A stretch of 64,000 bases of DNA, from contig CAZHFW010000006.1 in assembly GCA_964531675.1 (NCBI GenBank), positions 1 to 64,000 of the forward strand, written 5' to 3'. Shown here in pieces: positions 51,912 to 60,931 of the stretch; positions within the stretch are counted from its first letter, which is position 1; each line of letters starts with the position of its first letter. The notes under the pieces are model-generated. The model did not search any database. It was not told the DNA's origin and saw nothing but the letters and a program-made list of their open reading frames with translations. A program made the translations under genes and the position numbers. This DNA is from CAZHFW01 sp964531675. GTDB lineage: Bacteria > Planctomycetota > Phycisphaerae > Phycisphaerales > UBA1924.

Positions 51912-52756
51912 AGCTCTCCGTCGCCATCGTGTGCAAGAACAACGCGTCCACGATCGGTCGCGTGCTGGACAGTGTTTCCGGCGTGCTGGCGTCGCTGCGT
52001 TCCAAGGGACACGAAGGCGAGATCGTCGCGGTGGACTCGGGCTCGACCGATGCGACGCTCGACATGCTGAGCCGTGCCGCTGCTCGCGTCGTGCGCACGG
52101 AGTGGAAGGGGCACATCGCGACCAAGCAGATGGCGCTGGAGCTCTGCCAGGGCGAGTGGATCATCCATCTGGACAGCGATGAATCGCTCGAGCCCGAATG
52201 TGCCCGGGCGCTGGAGGCGTTCGTGCTCGATTCCCGCGGCGCGCGGGCTGCCCGCGTGAACCGCAAGGTGTGGTACATGGGCCGGTTTCTCGAGCACGTC
52301 TGGCAACCCGAGTGGAGATTGCGGGTGGTCCGGGGCGAGGACGTGCGCGCGGGTCTGGCCCGGTGGGGGGGCTTTGATCCCCACGACAAGCTCGAACTGG
52401 TTGGCGCAGCCGCCGGCGCGCCCGAGGTAGATTTGGCGGGAGACGTCCGACATGAGTCCTTCGTGAACATTGCCGACCACCTTGCCAAGCAGGTGGGCCA
52501 CAGCCGGACTGCGGCCCGGAGCCTCTTCGACCGCGGCCAGCGCGGGAGCTACCGGCGGCTATTGATCTCGCCTGCGGGGGCGTTCTTCAAGCAACTGGTG
52601 TTCCGACAGGGCTGGCGCGATGGGTGGCGCGGGTGGGCCGCTTCGGCCTCGGCGGGCGTGGGGGCGGCCATGAAGCACGCGATCCTCATCGAACTGTCCG
52701 GACAGGCGGCCGAGCCCCGGGCTGCTGAGACGCCGGGGCCTTCCGACAAGGCCTAA
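51908..52756 (+). CDS. Family 2 glycosyltransferase
   Basis: The start is the GTG at 51908, overlapping the previous stop (GTGA); the longer open frame upstream belongs to the epimerase region. The 282-residue GT-A enzyme begins LSVAIVCKNNASTIG and contains VDSGSTDATL and IIHLDSDESL, the nucleotide- and metal-binding Asp residues. The arrangement, with the ARAARVNRKVWYMGRFL middle and HESFV, resembles WaaE/KdtX-like LPS-core glucosyltransferases. It probably adds a hexose to a lipid-linked glycan, using the product of the co-translated epimerase or a common donor. Confidence 0.85.
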   Translation: MKLSVAIVCKNNASTIGRVLDSVSGVLASLRSKGHEGEIVAVDSGSTDATLDMLSRAAARVVRTEWKGHIATKQMALELCQGEWIIHLDSDESLEPECARALEAFVLDSRGARAARVNRKVWYMGRFLEHVWQPEWRLRVVRGEDVRAGLARWGGFDPHDKLELVGAAAGAPEVDLAGDVRHESFVNIADHLAKQVGHSRTAARSLFDRGQRGSYRRLLISPAGAFFKQLVFRQGWRDGWRGWAASASAGVGAAMKHAILIELSGQAAEPRAAETPGPSDKA

Positions 52757-52953
52757 CCGATTGCCTGCTTGAGATTTGTGGTGTTTTTGCGCGGAACCCC
52801 AGCCCCCCGGGGTTGGGGGTTGCTTACGATGGGGTGCCGAGCGACCGGGATGGTTCCGGGCCGGCAAGAGGCTTCGCTTCCGCCGGGTGAAACGCGGGAG
52901 CGGGACGCGGGCGGGTGAAAACCCCCGGCGTTTGCACCAGAGCGGAAGGTTTG

Positions 52954-54885
52954 ATGAGCCATCGAGAAGTTCCAGGCTCCGCGCCGGCGCGGGGCGAGGA
53001 TTCGCCAGAGGCGGGTCATTCGGTCGATCAGGGTTTGTCGCAGGCGTTGCTCCGGGCTGAAGGCCTTGGGCATGACGTCGACTACTGGTCTGATCAGACG
53101 CCGGCGTCCAGGAGTGGCGGCATGAACATGGAAAACAACGCCGGTGATTCCGGTTCCGACGATCGCACGCCTCCCAAGGCGGACAGCCAGCAAGAGCCCA
53201 AGCCCGACGGTGGTCCGCGCAAGCGCCGCCGTCGCGGCGGACGCGGCCGTGGCCGTGGCAAGGGCCCCCGTCCCGATGGCCAGCCCGAAGGCCAGTCTGA
53301 CGGCCAGACGGAAGGACAGTCCGGTCACGCCGAGGGTGATGCCGCCGACGACGAGGTCGAGGCTTCCCAGGACGTGAGCGCGACGTTGCCCGAAGTGGAC
53401 GGTGAGCCCGCTCAGCCCGGTCCCGCGCCGGTGCTCGAGGTCGACGCCAAGCATCCGGTCGTGCATGACAGCCACGATCCGCAGTCGGGCGTCATCAAGA
53501 CCCGCGGCGACACCTTTGACGCGTCCAAGACCTTCGCCGACCTTGGGCTGCGCAACAGCGTGCTCAAGGGCGTGACCGAGGCGGGGTTCACCAACCCCAC
53601 GCTCATTCAGGCCCAGCTCATCCCCCGCGTGCTCTACGGCAAGGACGTGCTCGGTCAGGCCAAGACGGGAACGGGCAAGACCGCGGCCTTCGGCCTGCCG
53701 CTGCTGCACCTGTGCAACAAGGACGCGCCCTTCCAGGCGCTGGTCCTGGCGCCGACGCGTGAGCTGGCGATCCAGATCACCGACGAGATCAACGAGCTTG
53801 GCAAGTACACGCCCATCCGCGCCAGCACGATCTACGGCGGGCAGGCGATCAAGACGCAGGCCGACCAGCTCAAGAAGGGCTTCGAGATCGTGGTCGGCAC
53901 GCCGGGCCGTGTGATGGACATGGTCCAGCGCGGGCTGCTGCACTTCAAGAACATCCGCTTTGCGGTGCTCGATGAAGTGGACCGCATGCTCGACATCGGT
54001 TTCCGCGAGGACATCCGCCGGATCTTGGAGATGACCCCGCCGACGCGTCAGACGGTGGTGGTCTCCGCGACGTTCACCGCGGAGATCGAGAAGCTCGCGC
54101 GGCGGTACATGCGCGATCCGGAGAAGATCACGACTTCGGGCGATTCGCTCACGGTGTCGCGCGTGCGCCAGTTCTATCTCGCGGTCAATCCGTGGGACAA
54201 GCGCCGCCTGCTCGTGCACCTGCTCAAGCACGAAGACCCCGCGATGACGATCGTCTTCTGCCGCCTGAAGCGCACCGTGGACGAGCTGGCCAAGAAGCTC
54301 TCCGAGAAGGGGATCGCGGCCCACGCGATGCACGGCGATCTCTCCCAGGGCAAGCGCAACAGCACGATGGAGCAGCTCCGCAAGGGCACGCTCGCGGTCG
54401 TGATCGCCAGCGACCTGGCCAGCCGCGGCATCGACGTCGAGGGGATCACGCACGTGATCAACTACGACCTGCCCGAGGACCCCGACCTGTACGTGCACCG
54501 CATCGGGCGCACCGCCCGCGCGGGACGCGACGGCGTCGCGTGGTCGCTGGTGACTCCCGAGCAGGGCGAGCTGCTCACGAGCATCGAGATGCTCGTGAAC
54601 GCGGAAATCCCCAAGCTCGAGTACCCCGACTTTGTCGCATCGCCCAAGCCCGATGGCTGGCGTGACGCGGGTCCGGGAGGCCGTCCGCAGGGCGGACTCA
54701 CGCTCGCCAACGCGCCCAAGGGCCCCGAAGCCCCGCCGGCGGAGAAGGTCAACCGCATCCAGGCCAGCACCCAGATGTCGCTGCCGGCCAAGGAGAGCGC
54801 CGACCCGAGCAAGTTCCCGGGAGGCGTCGTGCCGACCAAGCTTCCGCCCAAGCGGATGTTCGGGAAGATGCGCACGGGTCGGTGA
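52954..54885 (+). CDS. DEAD-box ATP-dependent RNA helicase
   Basis: The ATG at 52954 has GGAAGG 7 nt upstream; 643 residues. The N-terminal 150 residues are disordered: acidic, then an Arg/Gly-rich RNA-binding patch (KRRRRGG...GRGRGRGK), then GQPEGQSDGQTEGQ repeats. The core carries a Q motif (FADLGL...NPTLIQAQLIP), motif I AKTGTGKT (236-243), PTRELA, TPGR, motif II DEVD (340-343, Val replacing Ala of DEAD), SAT and motif VI HRIGRTARAG (about 515). Such helicases unwind short RNA duplexes in ribosome assembly, mRNA decay or cold adaptation. The upstream 197-bp leader can form a hairpin at 52795-52821. Confidence 0.92.
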   Translation: MSHREVPGSAPARGEDSPEAGHSVDQGLSQALLRAEGLGHDVDYWSDQTPASRSGGMNMENNAGDSGSDDRTPPKADSQQEPKPDGGPRKRRRRGGRGRGRGKGPRPDGQPEGQSDGQTEGQSGHAEGDAADDEVEASQDVSATLPEVDGEPAQPGPAPVLEVDAKHPVVHDSHDPQSGVIKTRGDTFDASKTFADLGLRNSVLKGVTEAGFTNPTLIQAQLIPRVLYGKDVLGQAKTGTGKTAAFGLPLLHLCNKDAPFQALVLAPTRELAIQITDEINELGKYTPIRASTIYGGQAIKTQADQLKKGFEIVVGTPGRVMDMVQRGLLHFKNIRFAVLDEVDRMLDIGFREDIRRILEMTPPTRQTVVVSATFTAEIEKLARRYMRDPEKITTSGDSLTVSRVRQFYLAVNPWDKRRLLVHLLKHEDPAMTIVFCRLKRTVDELAKKLSEKGIAAHAMHGDLSQGKRNSTMEQLRKGTLAVVIASDLASRGIDVEGITHVINYDLPEDPDLYVHRIGRTARAGRDGVAWSLVTPEQGELLTSIEMLVNAEIPKLEYPDFVASPKPDGWRDAGPGGRPQGGLTLANAPKGPEAPPAEKVNRIQASTQMSLPAKESADPSKFPGGVVPTKLPPKRMFGKMRTGR

Positions 54886-54919
54886 GCGACATTCCGATCG
54901 TGGACGCGCGTCTGCGCGT

Positions 54920-55023
54920 CAGAGCCGAGCGGCGCAAGCCGCCGGCGGGATTTGCATGGCGTCGACATCGGCCCCGAGCGGTTTGTTGGTCGCGTTGCCG
55001 GTCGCTTGCGCGACGCGGCTCTG
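54920..55023 (+). repeat. REP-like palindromic repeat, copy 1
   Basis: 104 bp, starting CAGAGCCGAGCGGCGCAAGC and ending GCGACGCGGCTCTG. The arms pair as an imperfect inverted repeat, extended by CGCGT on the left and ACGCG on the right. It ends 5 nt from the stop codon of the transposase gene. It differs from copy 2 by two internal substitutions and the last base. Confidence 0.9.
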
Positions 55024-55028
55024 ACGCG

Positions 55029-55508
55029 TCAATCTTGGAAATCGCGCACGTAGATGATTGCGGAGGCGAGGCTGGTCTGGTTCCAGAGGTAGCGCGTGCT
55101 GCCGTGCTCGGTCCAGAGTGAGCGGCTACGGAGTTTTTCGTCGGCATCTCGGAGTGCGCGCGTTGACCAGGACTTGAGCTGGTCCATCGCCTGCTCGGGC
55201 GTGTGCACGCCCGCGCTCACCACGACATGGACGTGGTTTGACCGGACATTGGCAGCGTGCAGGGTCCATCCGCGTCGCTCGCAATGCAGACCGATCGTGC
55301 GTCCAACGACGCTGCGGAGATCGGTGCTCATCCGGAAGGGAGCGTGCTTCAGGGCGAGCTCCCGGCGTCTGACCAGAGCTTCGTCGGGAGACAGGAACGG
55401 CGTGCCGAAGGAATGGTGGCGACGATCGACGCTCCCGCGAGCATCGCCGTGAAGCCAGGTGCCGTAGCAGGTCCATGTCAGGAAGTACGCGAGGGCACGT
55501 TCGGGCAT
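55029..55508 (-). CDS. REP-associated tyrosine transposase (RAYT), IS200-like Y1 family
   Basis: The 159-residue protein starts at the ATG at 55508. The HUH motif NHVHVVV (Asn91-His94) is the metal-binding pair of Y1 transposases; an early FLTWTCYGTWLHGD strand and the late STRYLW and AIIYVRDFQ segments supply candidate catalytic Tyr residues (Tyr140 or Tyr153). It is a single-copy, chromosomal-type gene with no TnpB partner. In known RAYTs the enzyme cuts and joins single-stranded REP hairpins. The flanking repeats fit this role. Confidence 0.88.
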   Translation of the reverse strand: MPERALAYFLTWTCYGTWLHGDARGSVDRRHHSFGTPFLSPDEALVRRRELALKHAPFRMSTDLRSVVGRTIGLHCERRGWTLHAANVRSNHVHVVVSAGVHTPEQAMDQLKSWSTRALRDADEKLRSRSLWTEHGSTRYLWNQTSLASAIIYVRDFQD

Positions 55509-55640
55509 GGCGGGAGTGTGCCAGCGACGTTCCAGCTCGCGGAGAGCGGTCCAGGATTGTGGTGGATTGTGAAGAACCGGCCGGGGAAGTGTGGGAAGCG
55601 GACGCAGGGTCGCACGGAGTTGTGGATGGGGGCGATCGGT

Positions 55641-55744
55641 CAGAGCCGAGCGGCGCAAGCCGCCGGCGGGCTTTGCATGGCGTCGACATCGGACCCGAGC
55701 GGTTTGTTGGTCGCGTTGCCGGTCGCTTGCGCGACGCGGCTCTA
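55641..55744 (+). repeat. REP-like palindromic repeat, copy 2
   Basis: 104 bp, direct orientation relative to copy 1, upstream of the transposase start. The outer arms are less extended than those of copy 1 (right end CGGCTCTA), which suggests independent drift. It lies 94 bp before the aldehyde dehydrogenase gene and could affect its transcription. Confidence 0.9.
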
Positions 55745-55838
55745 ACGGACGCCGTTCGGACGCTTCCGCAGGGCCTTGTCCGGATTGATGTTCATCGATT
55801 CGGTCTGATCCGCACGCGCCGCCTAGCCTTGGGGCCAT

Positions 55839-57392
55839 ATGGCCCTCCATGTCCACGAATCGTCGAGCTGGGCGCAGGTCGCCCGGCGTTTGCGCGGCGC
55901 TGCTCCCGAAGCGTTCGCCGACCTTGGCCAGCCTTTGAACCTCATCGGCGGACGCTGGTGCGAGCCGGGCAATGGCAAGAGCTTTGTCTCGCCGGTTGAC
56001 GGGTCCACGCTCGGGCGCCTGCCCATGATCGGGCTTGATGTGGCGCAGCGGGCGGTCGCCGGCGCGGCCGAGGAGTTCCCCAAGTGGGCTTCCACGCCGC
56101 TGGATGAACGCATCAAGCGCGTCCGCGAATGGCTCGTGCTCATGCGTCAGCAGCGCCAGACGCTTGCGCTGTGCCTGGCGTGGGAGCTTGGCAAGCCTTA
56201 CGCCAGCGGGTTGAACAGCGCCGATCGCACCATCGGCGGCGTGGAGTGGTATTGCGATCAGATCGGCGCGATGCTCGACTCGGGTGGAACCCGCCGGGAA
56301 CCGCTCGGCCTGGTCTCCAACATCGCGAGCTGGAACTACCCGCTGAGCGTGCTCGTGCACACCTGCATCGTGCAGGCCCTGGCGGGCAACTCCGTCATCG
56401 CCAAGACCCCGACCGACGGCGGAGCGTTCTCCATCACCGCGGCCTTCGCGATGGCCCGGTCCTGCGGCATCCCGGTGTCGCTCGTCTCGGGTTCGGGCGG
56501 ACAACTCTCCGAGGCCCTCGTCCGCGGCGAGCAGGTCGCGTGCTTCTCGTTCGTCGGAGGCAAGACCATCGGACGTGACATCGCGGCCCGCATGCTCAAG
56601 CCAGGCACGCGCCACATGCTCGAGATGGAGGGCGTCAACGCCTACGGCGTGTGGAACTTCTCAGACTGGAACAACCTCGCCAAGCAGCTCAAGAAGGGCT
56701 TCGAGTTTGGGAAGCAGCGCTGCACCGCGTACGTCCGCTTCGTCGTTCAGCGCAACCTGCTCCCCGCGTTTCTGGAGATGCACCGCAGCGTCGTGCAATC
56801 GCTGAAGATCGGCCATCCGCTCGCGTCTCCCGAAGGCTCCGCGATGCCTCCCGAGCTCGACTTCGGGCCACTCATCAATGCGGCCAAGGTCGAGGAGATC
56901 CACAGCCAGATCTCCGAAGCGACCCACGGCGGGGCGCTGGAGCTCTACCGGGGCAAGCTCGATGATGCGCTGTTCCTGCCCGGACAGGACCGCTCGGCGT
57001 ACATGGCGCCGGTGCTGCTCGCGAACCTGCCGCGGAGCACGCTGTACTTCAACGAGCCCTTCGGCCCGGTGGACACCGTGATGGTTGTCGACTCGCTCGA
57101 GCAGCTCGTGGACGAGATGAACGTGTCCAACGGGAATCTGGTCGCGTCGATCGCGACCGATGATCCCAAGGTCGCCGAGCGCGTGAAGTCCGAGAGCCGT
57201 GCATTCAAGTTCGGCGTCAACCAGGTGCGCTCGCGCGGCGACAAGGAAGAGTCGTTCGGCGGGATCGGCCAGTCCTGGAAGGGCTGCTTCGTGGGCGGCG
57301 CCCATCTCGTGCGCGCGGTCACCAAAGGACCCGCGGGCGAACAGCTCGCGGGCAACTTCGCGGAGTACACCAGGCTTCCCGAGAACATCTGA
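55839..57392 (+). CDS. Aldehyde dehydrogenase family protein
   Basis: The 517-residue protein has the ALDH fold: SPVDGSTLG N-terminal region, IASWNYPLSV (NAD-binding IxPWNFP-like), AKTP, and SFVGGKTIGRDI (the turn binding NAD). Catalytic residues are Glu262 in LEMEG, where the family usually has ELGGK, and Cys295 in KQRCTAYVR, 33 residues later as expected. NEPFGPVDTV and the C-terminal GIGQSWKG (FGG-like) are present. Probably oxidises an aldehyde with NAD(P)+; the substrate is not predictable. It stands alone next to the REP element. Confidence 0.88.
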   Translation: MALHVHESSSWAQVARRLRGAAPEAFADLGQPLNLIGGRWCEPGNGKSFVSPVDGSTLGRLPMIGLDVAQRAVAGAAEEFPKWASTPLDERIKRVREWLVLMRQQRQTLALCLAWELGKPYASGLNSADRTIGGVEWYCDQIGAMLDSGGTRREPLGLVSNIASWNYPLSVLVHTCIVQALAGNSVIAKTPTDGGAFSITAAFAMARSCGIPVSLVSGSGGQLSEALVRGEQVACFSFVGGKTIGRDIAARMLKPGTRHMLEMEGVNAYGVWNFSDWNNLAKQLKKGFEFGKQRCTAYVRFVVQRNLLPAFLEMHRSVVQSLKIGHPLASPEGSAMPPELDFGPLINAAKVEEIHSQISEATHGGALELYRGKLDDALFLPGQDRSAYMAPVLLANLPRSTLYFNEPFGPVDTVMVVDSLEQLVDEMNVSNGNLVASIATDDPKVAERVKSESRAFKFGVNQVRSRGDKEESFGGIGQSWKGCFVGGAHLVRAVTKGPAGEQLAGNFAEYTRLPENI

Positions 57393-57408
57393 GCGTGCGT
57401 GGCTTGGC

Positions 57409-58950
57409 TCAGGCCCGCGCAGCGGCGAGCTGCCTGGGCGTGACGCCGGGCGAGAGCGCCAGCAGCAGGAAGAGCAGCGCCGAAGTCTGCGAGTTCACGT
57501 GGATGGTGTCGAACGCGCTCACCAGGAACAGGCCGATCAGCGCGAGCATGGGTCCGAGTTCGCTGGGCCAGCCTTGGGCGTGGAGCGTGCCTTCGCGCCA
57601 GGCGTTACGGATGCCGTAGCACGCGATGGCCAGGGCCAGTCCAAGGCCGATGAGTCCGGTGGTGGCCCCGGCGTGGAGCAGCGCGTTGTGCGCGTGGGCG
57701 TGCAAGTCGCGGCTTGCGGGGTCGATGCCCTGGGCGCGGAGCTTGGCGGCGCTCCAGGCGCGGAATCCGCCCGCGCCGACGCCTGCGACCGGGTGCTCGC
57801 CGAGGGCCTGCACGCCCCACCATGCCATCATGAGGCGAGCGCCGGTGTCGGTGCTGAAGTTCTTGTCCTTGATCGCTGCGGTCAGATCGCTTGAGGCCTG
57901 CTCGAGGCGGTGGCGCACGCCCGAGCCCAGCGCCAGGACGGAGGTCGCGATGAACAGGCCCGCGACGAGCAGCGCCAGCGCCACGCGCCCGGCGCGGGGA
58001 TGTTGCTCACGCTGCGAAGAGTGAGGTTTCACAGTGAAGAGGATCAGCGTGATCGCGATGAGGCCGATGGAGGCGATCCAGGCGCCGCGCGTGCCGGTCG
58101 CGAAGATCGCCAGCAAGGTGATCGCGGTGCCGAGCAATCCCAGGACCCTTCCCCGGCCAGCACAGAAGAAGAGCGAGGCCAGGTGAAGGCCCAGCGCTCC
58201 GGAGAGGAGCGTGCCTCCAACGACGGGATCCCACCAGCCGCTGTTGCGCCCGGGCAATCTGTTCCACGTCAGCGCGGGGATGTGCAGCGCTTGTCCGAGC
58301 GCGTGCGCGAGCTGGGTGGCGTTGCCGATCAGGAAGCCGGTCATCGCCGCCGCGATGAGCATGCGCCGGTGCCTGAGCACCGGGAAGAAGAGCGGATAGA
58401 ACCAGATCCAGCGCGTCGCGCCGGCCTGCTTGATCCCTTCGCGCACGTCGGGCGACCACGCGAGCGACGTCCATTGCCAGATGCAGAAGAGGGCCAGCGC
58501 GATGTACAGCGGCTGCACCATCGCCCAGCGGGCCGCGTTCAGGGTCGTGCGGAGTCTGGCGATGGTGCAGAGGAGCAGAGGCAGGCCCGCCCATTCGGTC
58601 ATGGTCGTCGGGCCGAGCAAGGCGGCTGCTGCGATCATCGCGGCCCAGAGGTACACCCGCGCCGCCTTGGGGTCGGCGTCGAACGCGGCCAGGTCGCGCT
58701 CCGCCGAGGCGGGCTTGAGCCAGCCAGATCGACGCCAGTCTGTGGGCAAGGTCTGCAGCAACGGGGGCTCCGGGTCCGTACGGAATACTACCTTTGTTCG
58801 TCCGGGGCCTGCGGAATCGCGCCGCGGGGGATGCACCCTCGCCCGGATGGTGAACCGGGAAGGGCGTTGGCTCGTCCAATGGCGGGCCTCGCGTGCGGGC
58901 CTGCGGCTCAAGGCTGGAATCAGGCCGCCAGAGGGCGAAAGCCGAACCAA
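57409..58950 (-). CDS. O-antigen ligase / Wzy-like polytopic membrane protein
   Basis: The 3' end is clear but the start is not: the longest frame opens at 58950, yet the first 50-60 codons look non-coding, and a TTG near 58761 (LLQTLPTDW) is a plausible start. Roughly eleven to twelve hydrophobic helices flank a large periplasmic loop with the Wzy_C/WaaL features: ATGTRGAWIA, EHPVAGVGAGGFRAW and HAHNALLHAGATTGL, with the His-rich motif typical of O-antigen ligases. Expected to join lipid-linked glycan to a lipid or protein acceptor in the periplasm. It is divergent from the coiled-coil membrane protein gene. Confidence 0.78.
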   Translation of the reverse strand: MVRLSPSGGLIPALSRRPAREARHWTSQRPSRFTIRARVHPPRRDSAGPGRTKVVFRTDPEPPLLQTLPTDWRRSGWLKPASAERDLAAFDADPKAARVYLWAAMIAAAALLGPTTMTEWAGLPLLLCTIARLRTTLNAARWAMVQPLYIALALFCIWQWTSLAWSPDVREGIKQAGATRWIWFYPLFFPVLRHRRMLIAAAMTGFLIGNATQLAHALGQALHIPALTWNRLPGRNSGWWDPVVGGTLLSGALGLHLASLFFCAGRGRVLGLLGTAITLLAIFATGTRGAWIASIGLIAITLILFTVKPHSSQREQHPRAGRVALALLVAGLFIATSVLALGSGVRHRLEQASSDLTAAIKDKNFSTDTGARLMMAWWGVQALGEHPVAGVGAGGFRAWSAAKLRAQGIDPASRDLHAHAHNALLHAGATTGLIGLGLALAIACYGIRNAWREGTLHAQGWPSELGPMLALIGLFLVSAFDTIHVNSQTSALLFLLLALSPGVTPRQLAAARA

Positions 58951-59010
58951 TTCCGTCCCTTTGTCGATAGGATTGGGTGCAACGTTGGCAAGGGAAGTGA
59001 GGAACGCGTC

Positions 59011-60921
59011 ATGACCGAAGTTCGCCGAGCAGTGAGCGCCGCGTCACGACGCCTGTTTTTCATTGACTTCGTGCACCGTTTCACATGGTCGCTGGCGGGC
59101 GTTCTGGTCTTGGCGATCGTCGCGCTGGTGATTGATCGCATCTTGGGTCTGATGCTCCCCTGGTGGAGCGTGCTGCCTGCGCTGGTCGGGGCGGCCGTCC
59201 TGATCGCGCTGGGCTGGACGATCATCACGCGTCGCAAGACCATGCAGGTCGCGGTGACGCTCGACGAAGCTGCGGGTCTGCGTGAGTCGCTCAGCACCGC
59301 GCTGGCGATCGAGAAGTCTCCGGACGCCTGGTCGGCCGCGGTGGTGGAGAACGCGCGGTCGCGGGCCGCGGGCCTGCGCGTGCGGAGCGTGCTGCCTCTG
59401 ACCAGGCCACGTTTCGCGTCGGCGCCGATGTTCCTGGTCGTCGCGCTGGCGGCCCTGTGGTTCACGCTTCCGAACTGGGATCTGCTGGGTCGGATCAAGA
59501 AGGCGGAGGACCGCAAGGCGGAGCAGCAGAAGCTCGCGTCGGTGAAGGCGGAGGTGCAGGCCAAGGACAAGAAGCTCGATGAGCTTCTGGCCAAGGCCAA
59601 GGCGTCGGTGAAGAACGAGGAGGGCGACAAGGAGTCGCCTCCCGCCGAGAAGCCCGAGCCTCAGAACGCCGAGCAGGTCCAGCGCGCCGCGGTCAAGAAG
59701 CTCACCTCGATCACCGAGAAGCTCGACCAGATGAAGAACGGCGAGAAGGCCCAGCAGTTCCAGGCGATGAAGGACGCGATGCGTCAGCTCCGTCAGCCCG
59801 GCGATGGGCCCCTCAACGAGTTCGCGCGGCAGATGGCCCGGGGCAACTTCGAGGCGGCCAAGCAGCAGCTCGACGAGCTCTCCAAGCAGCTTGCCGAGGG
59901 TTCGCTCTCCGATGAGCAGAAGGAGCAGGCCAAGGCCCAGCTCAAGAACCTCGCCGAGCAGCTCGACAAGCTCTCCAAGAACAACAACGCGCTGCAGAAC
60001 AAGCTCGAGCAGGCCGGAATGAGCCGCCAGGACGCCAAGAAGGCGATGGCGACCCCCGAAGGTCTGCAGCAGGCGCTGGAGAAGCTCAGCCAACTCAGCC
60101 CCGAGCAGAAGCAGGCGCTGATGCAGATGGCCGCCAGCTCCGCCAAGGCGAACCAGCAGTGCCAGGGCATGAGCCAGGGCATGCAGCAGATGGCCAACGG
60201 GATGAGCCAGTCAGGCATGGACCAGCAGGGCATGCAGGGCATGGAGCAGACCCAGGGCGAACTCTCGCAGGCCGAGATGATGTCCCAGGAAATGGCCTCC
60301 GTGGATGCGGCCATGTCCGAGGCCCAGGCCCAGCTCCAGGAACTCGGCGAGTCGATGTCCGAGGGCGCCGGCAGCCAGGGCAGCAAGGACGGCCAGCAGG
60401 GGCAGGAAGGGCAGGGAGGCGACGGCCAGCAGCAGGGCAATGGAGGTCAGGGTGGGCAGGCCGGTTCGCAAGGCGGCAAGGGCGGGAAGGGCCGTGGCGC
60501 CGGATCCGGTCAGGGCCAGTGGAGCAGCGGCGATGCGAGCCGTCGGGGCAGCGGCAGCGGCTCGGCCGGTCGTTCCAACGGCGGCATCGGTCCCGAAGCC
60601 CAGTCCGCGGACTACACCATCGAGCAGAAGAAGGCCAATGTCGCGACCAAGGCCGGCCCGATCATCGGATCGCGCCTGGTCTTCGGCGAGCAGATCAAGG
60701 GTGAGTCGGTCGCTGAGTTCTCGCAGGCGGTCGAGTCTGGCCAGCAGGCTGCATCGGAGGCGATGGAGACCATGGCCGCTCCCCGCGAACTTCACGACTC
60801 CATCAAGCACTACTTCGGGACGCTTGATGCCAAGGTGAAGGCGCAGCAGAAGGCCAAGCAGGGCGCACCCGCTGCGGCTCCCGCTCCCGCGCCGCCCGCG
60901 AAGGATGCGGGCAGCAAGTAA
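59011..60921 (+). CDS. Membrane protein with long coiled coil and Gln/Gly/Met-rich region
   Basis: The ATG at 59011 starts a 636-residue protein; the long frame extension upstream is antisense to the O-antigen ligase. There are two close hydrophobic helices (about 25-75) and a third near 145-160. Then come about 300 residues of Lys/Glu/Gln/Leu-rich coiled coil, a Met/Gln-rich segment (QGMSQGMQQMANGMSQ near 390-410), a Gly/Gln linker and a C-terminal Pro/Ala tail. The general layout resembles DUF4175-like planctomycete membrane proteins, but no family is firmly recognised. It probably forms extended oligomers at the envelope. It is followed 10 nt later by a substrate-binding lipoprotein gene. 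Confidence 0.65.
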   Translation: MTEVRRAVSAASRRLFFIDFVHRFTWSLAGVLVLAIVALVIDRILGLMLPWWSVLPALVGAAVLIALGWTIITRRKTMQVAVTLDEAAGLRESLSTALAIEKSPDAWSAAVVENARSRAAGLRVRSVLPLTRPRFASAPMFLVVALAALWFTLPNWDLLGRIKKAEDRKAEQQKLASVKAEVQAKDKKLDELLAKAKASVKNEEGDKESPPAEKPEPQNAEQVQRAAVKKLTSITEKLDQMKNGEKAQQFQAMKDAMRQLRQPGDGPLNEFARQMARGNFEAAKQQLDELSKQLAEGSLSDEQKEQAKAQLKNLAEQLDKLSKNNNALQNKLEQAGMSRQDAKKAMATPEGLQQALEKLSQLSPEQKQALMQMAASSAKANQQCQGMSQGMQQMANGMSQSGMDQQGMQGMEQTQGELSQAEMMSQEMASVDAAMSEAQAQLQELGESMSEGAGSQGSKDGQQGQEGQGGDGQQQGNGGQGGQAGSQGGKGGKGRGAGSGQGQWSSGDASRRGSGSGSAGRSNGGIGPEAQSADYTIEQKKANVATKAGPIIGSRLVFGEQIKGESVAEFSQAVESGQQAASEAMETMAAPRELHDSIKHYFGTLDAKVKAQQKAKQGAPAAAPAPAPPAKDAGSK

Positions 60922-60931
60922 GCTGCCCCGC

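Larger units (their letters stand above)
54920..55744 (-). mobile_element. REPtron-like unit: RAYT gene bracketed by two 104-bp palindromic repeats
   Basis: Two direct copies of one 104-bp sequence (54920-55023 and 55641-55744) differ at three positions and flank a single-domain REP-associated tyrosine transposase. Each copy is an imperfect palindrome whose outer arms are CAGAGCCG and CGGCTCT. Known RAYT genes are typically flanked by REP palindromes that they are thought to mobilise. No target duplication could be defined. Confidence 0.75.

Noticed and set aside
52795..52953. Helicase leader considered as a known riboswitch.
   Set aside because: A hairpin is visible, but I could not match conserved cores of cobalamin, TPP, SAM or other known classes.
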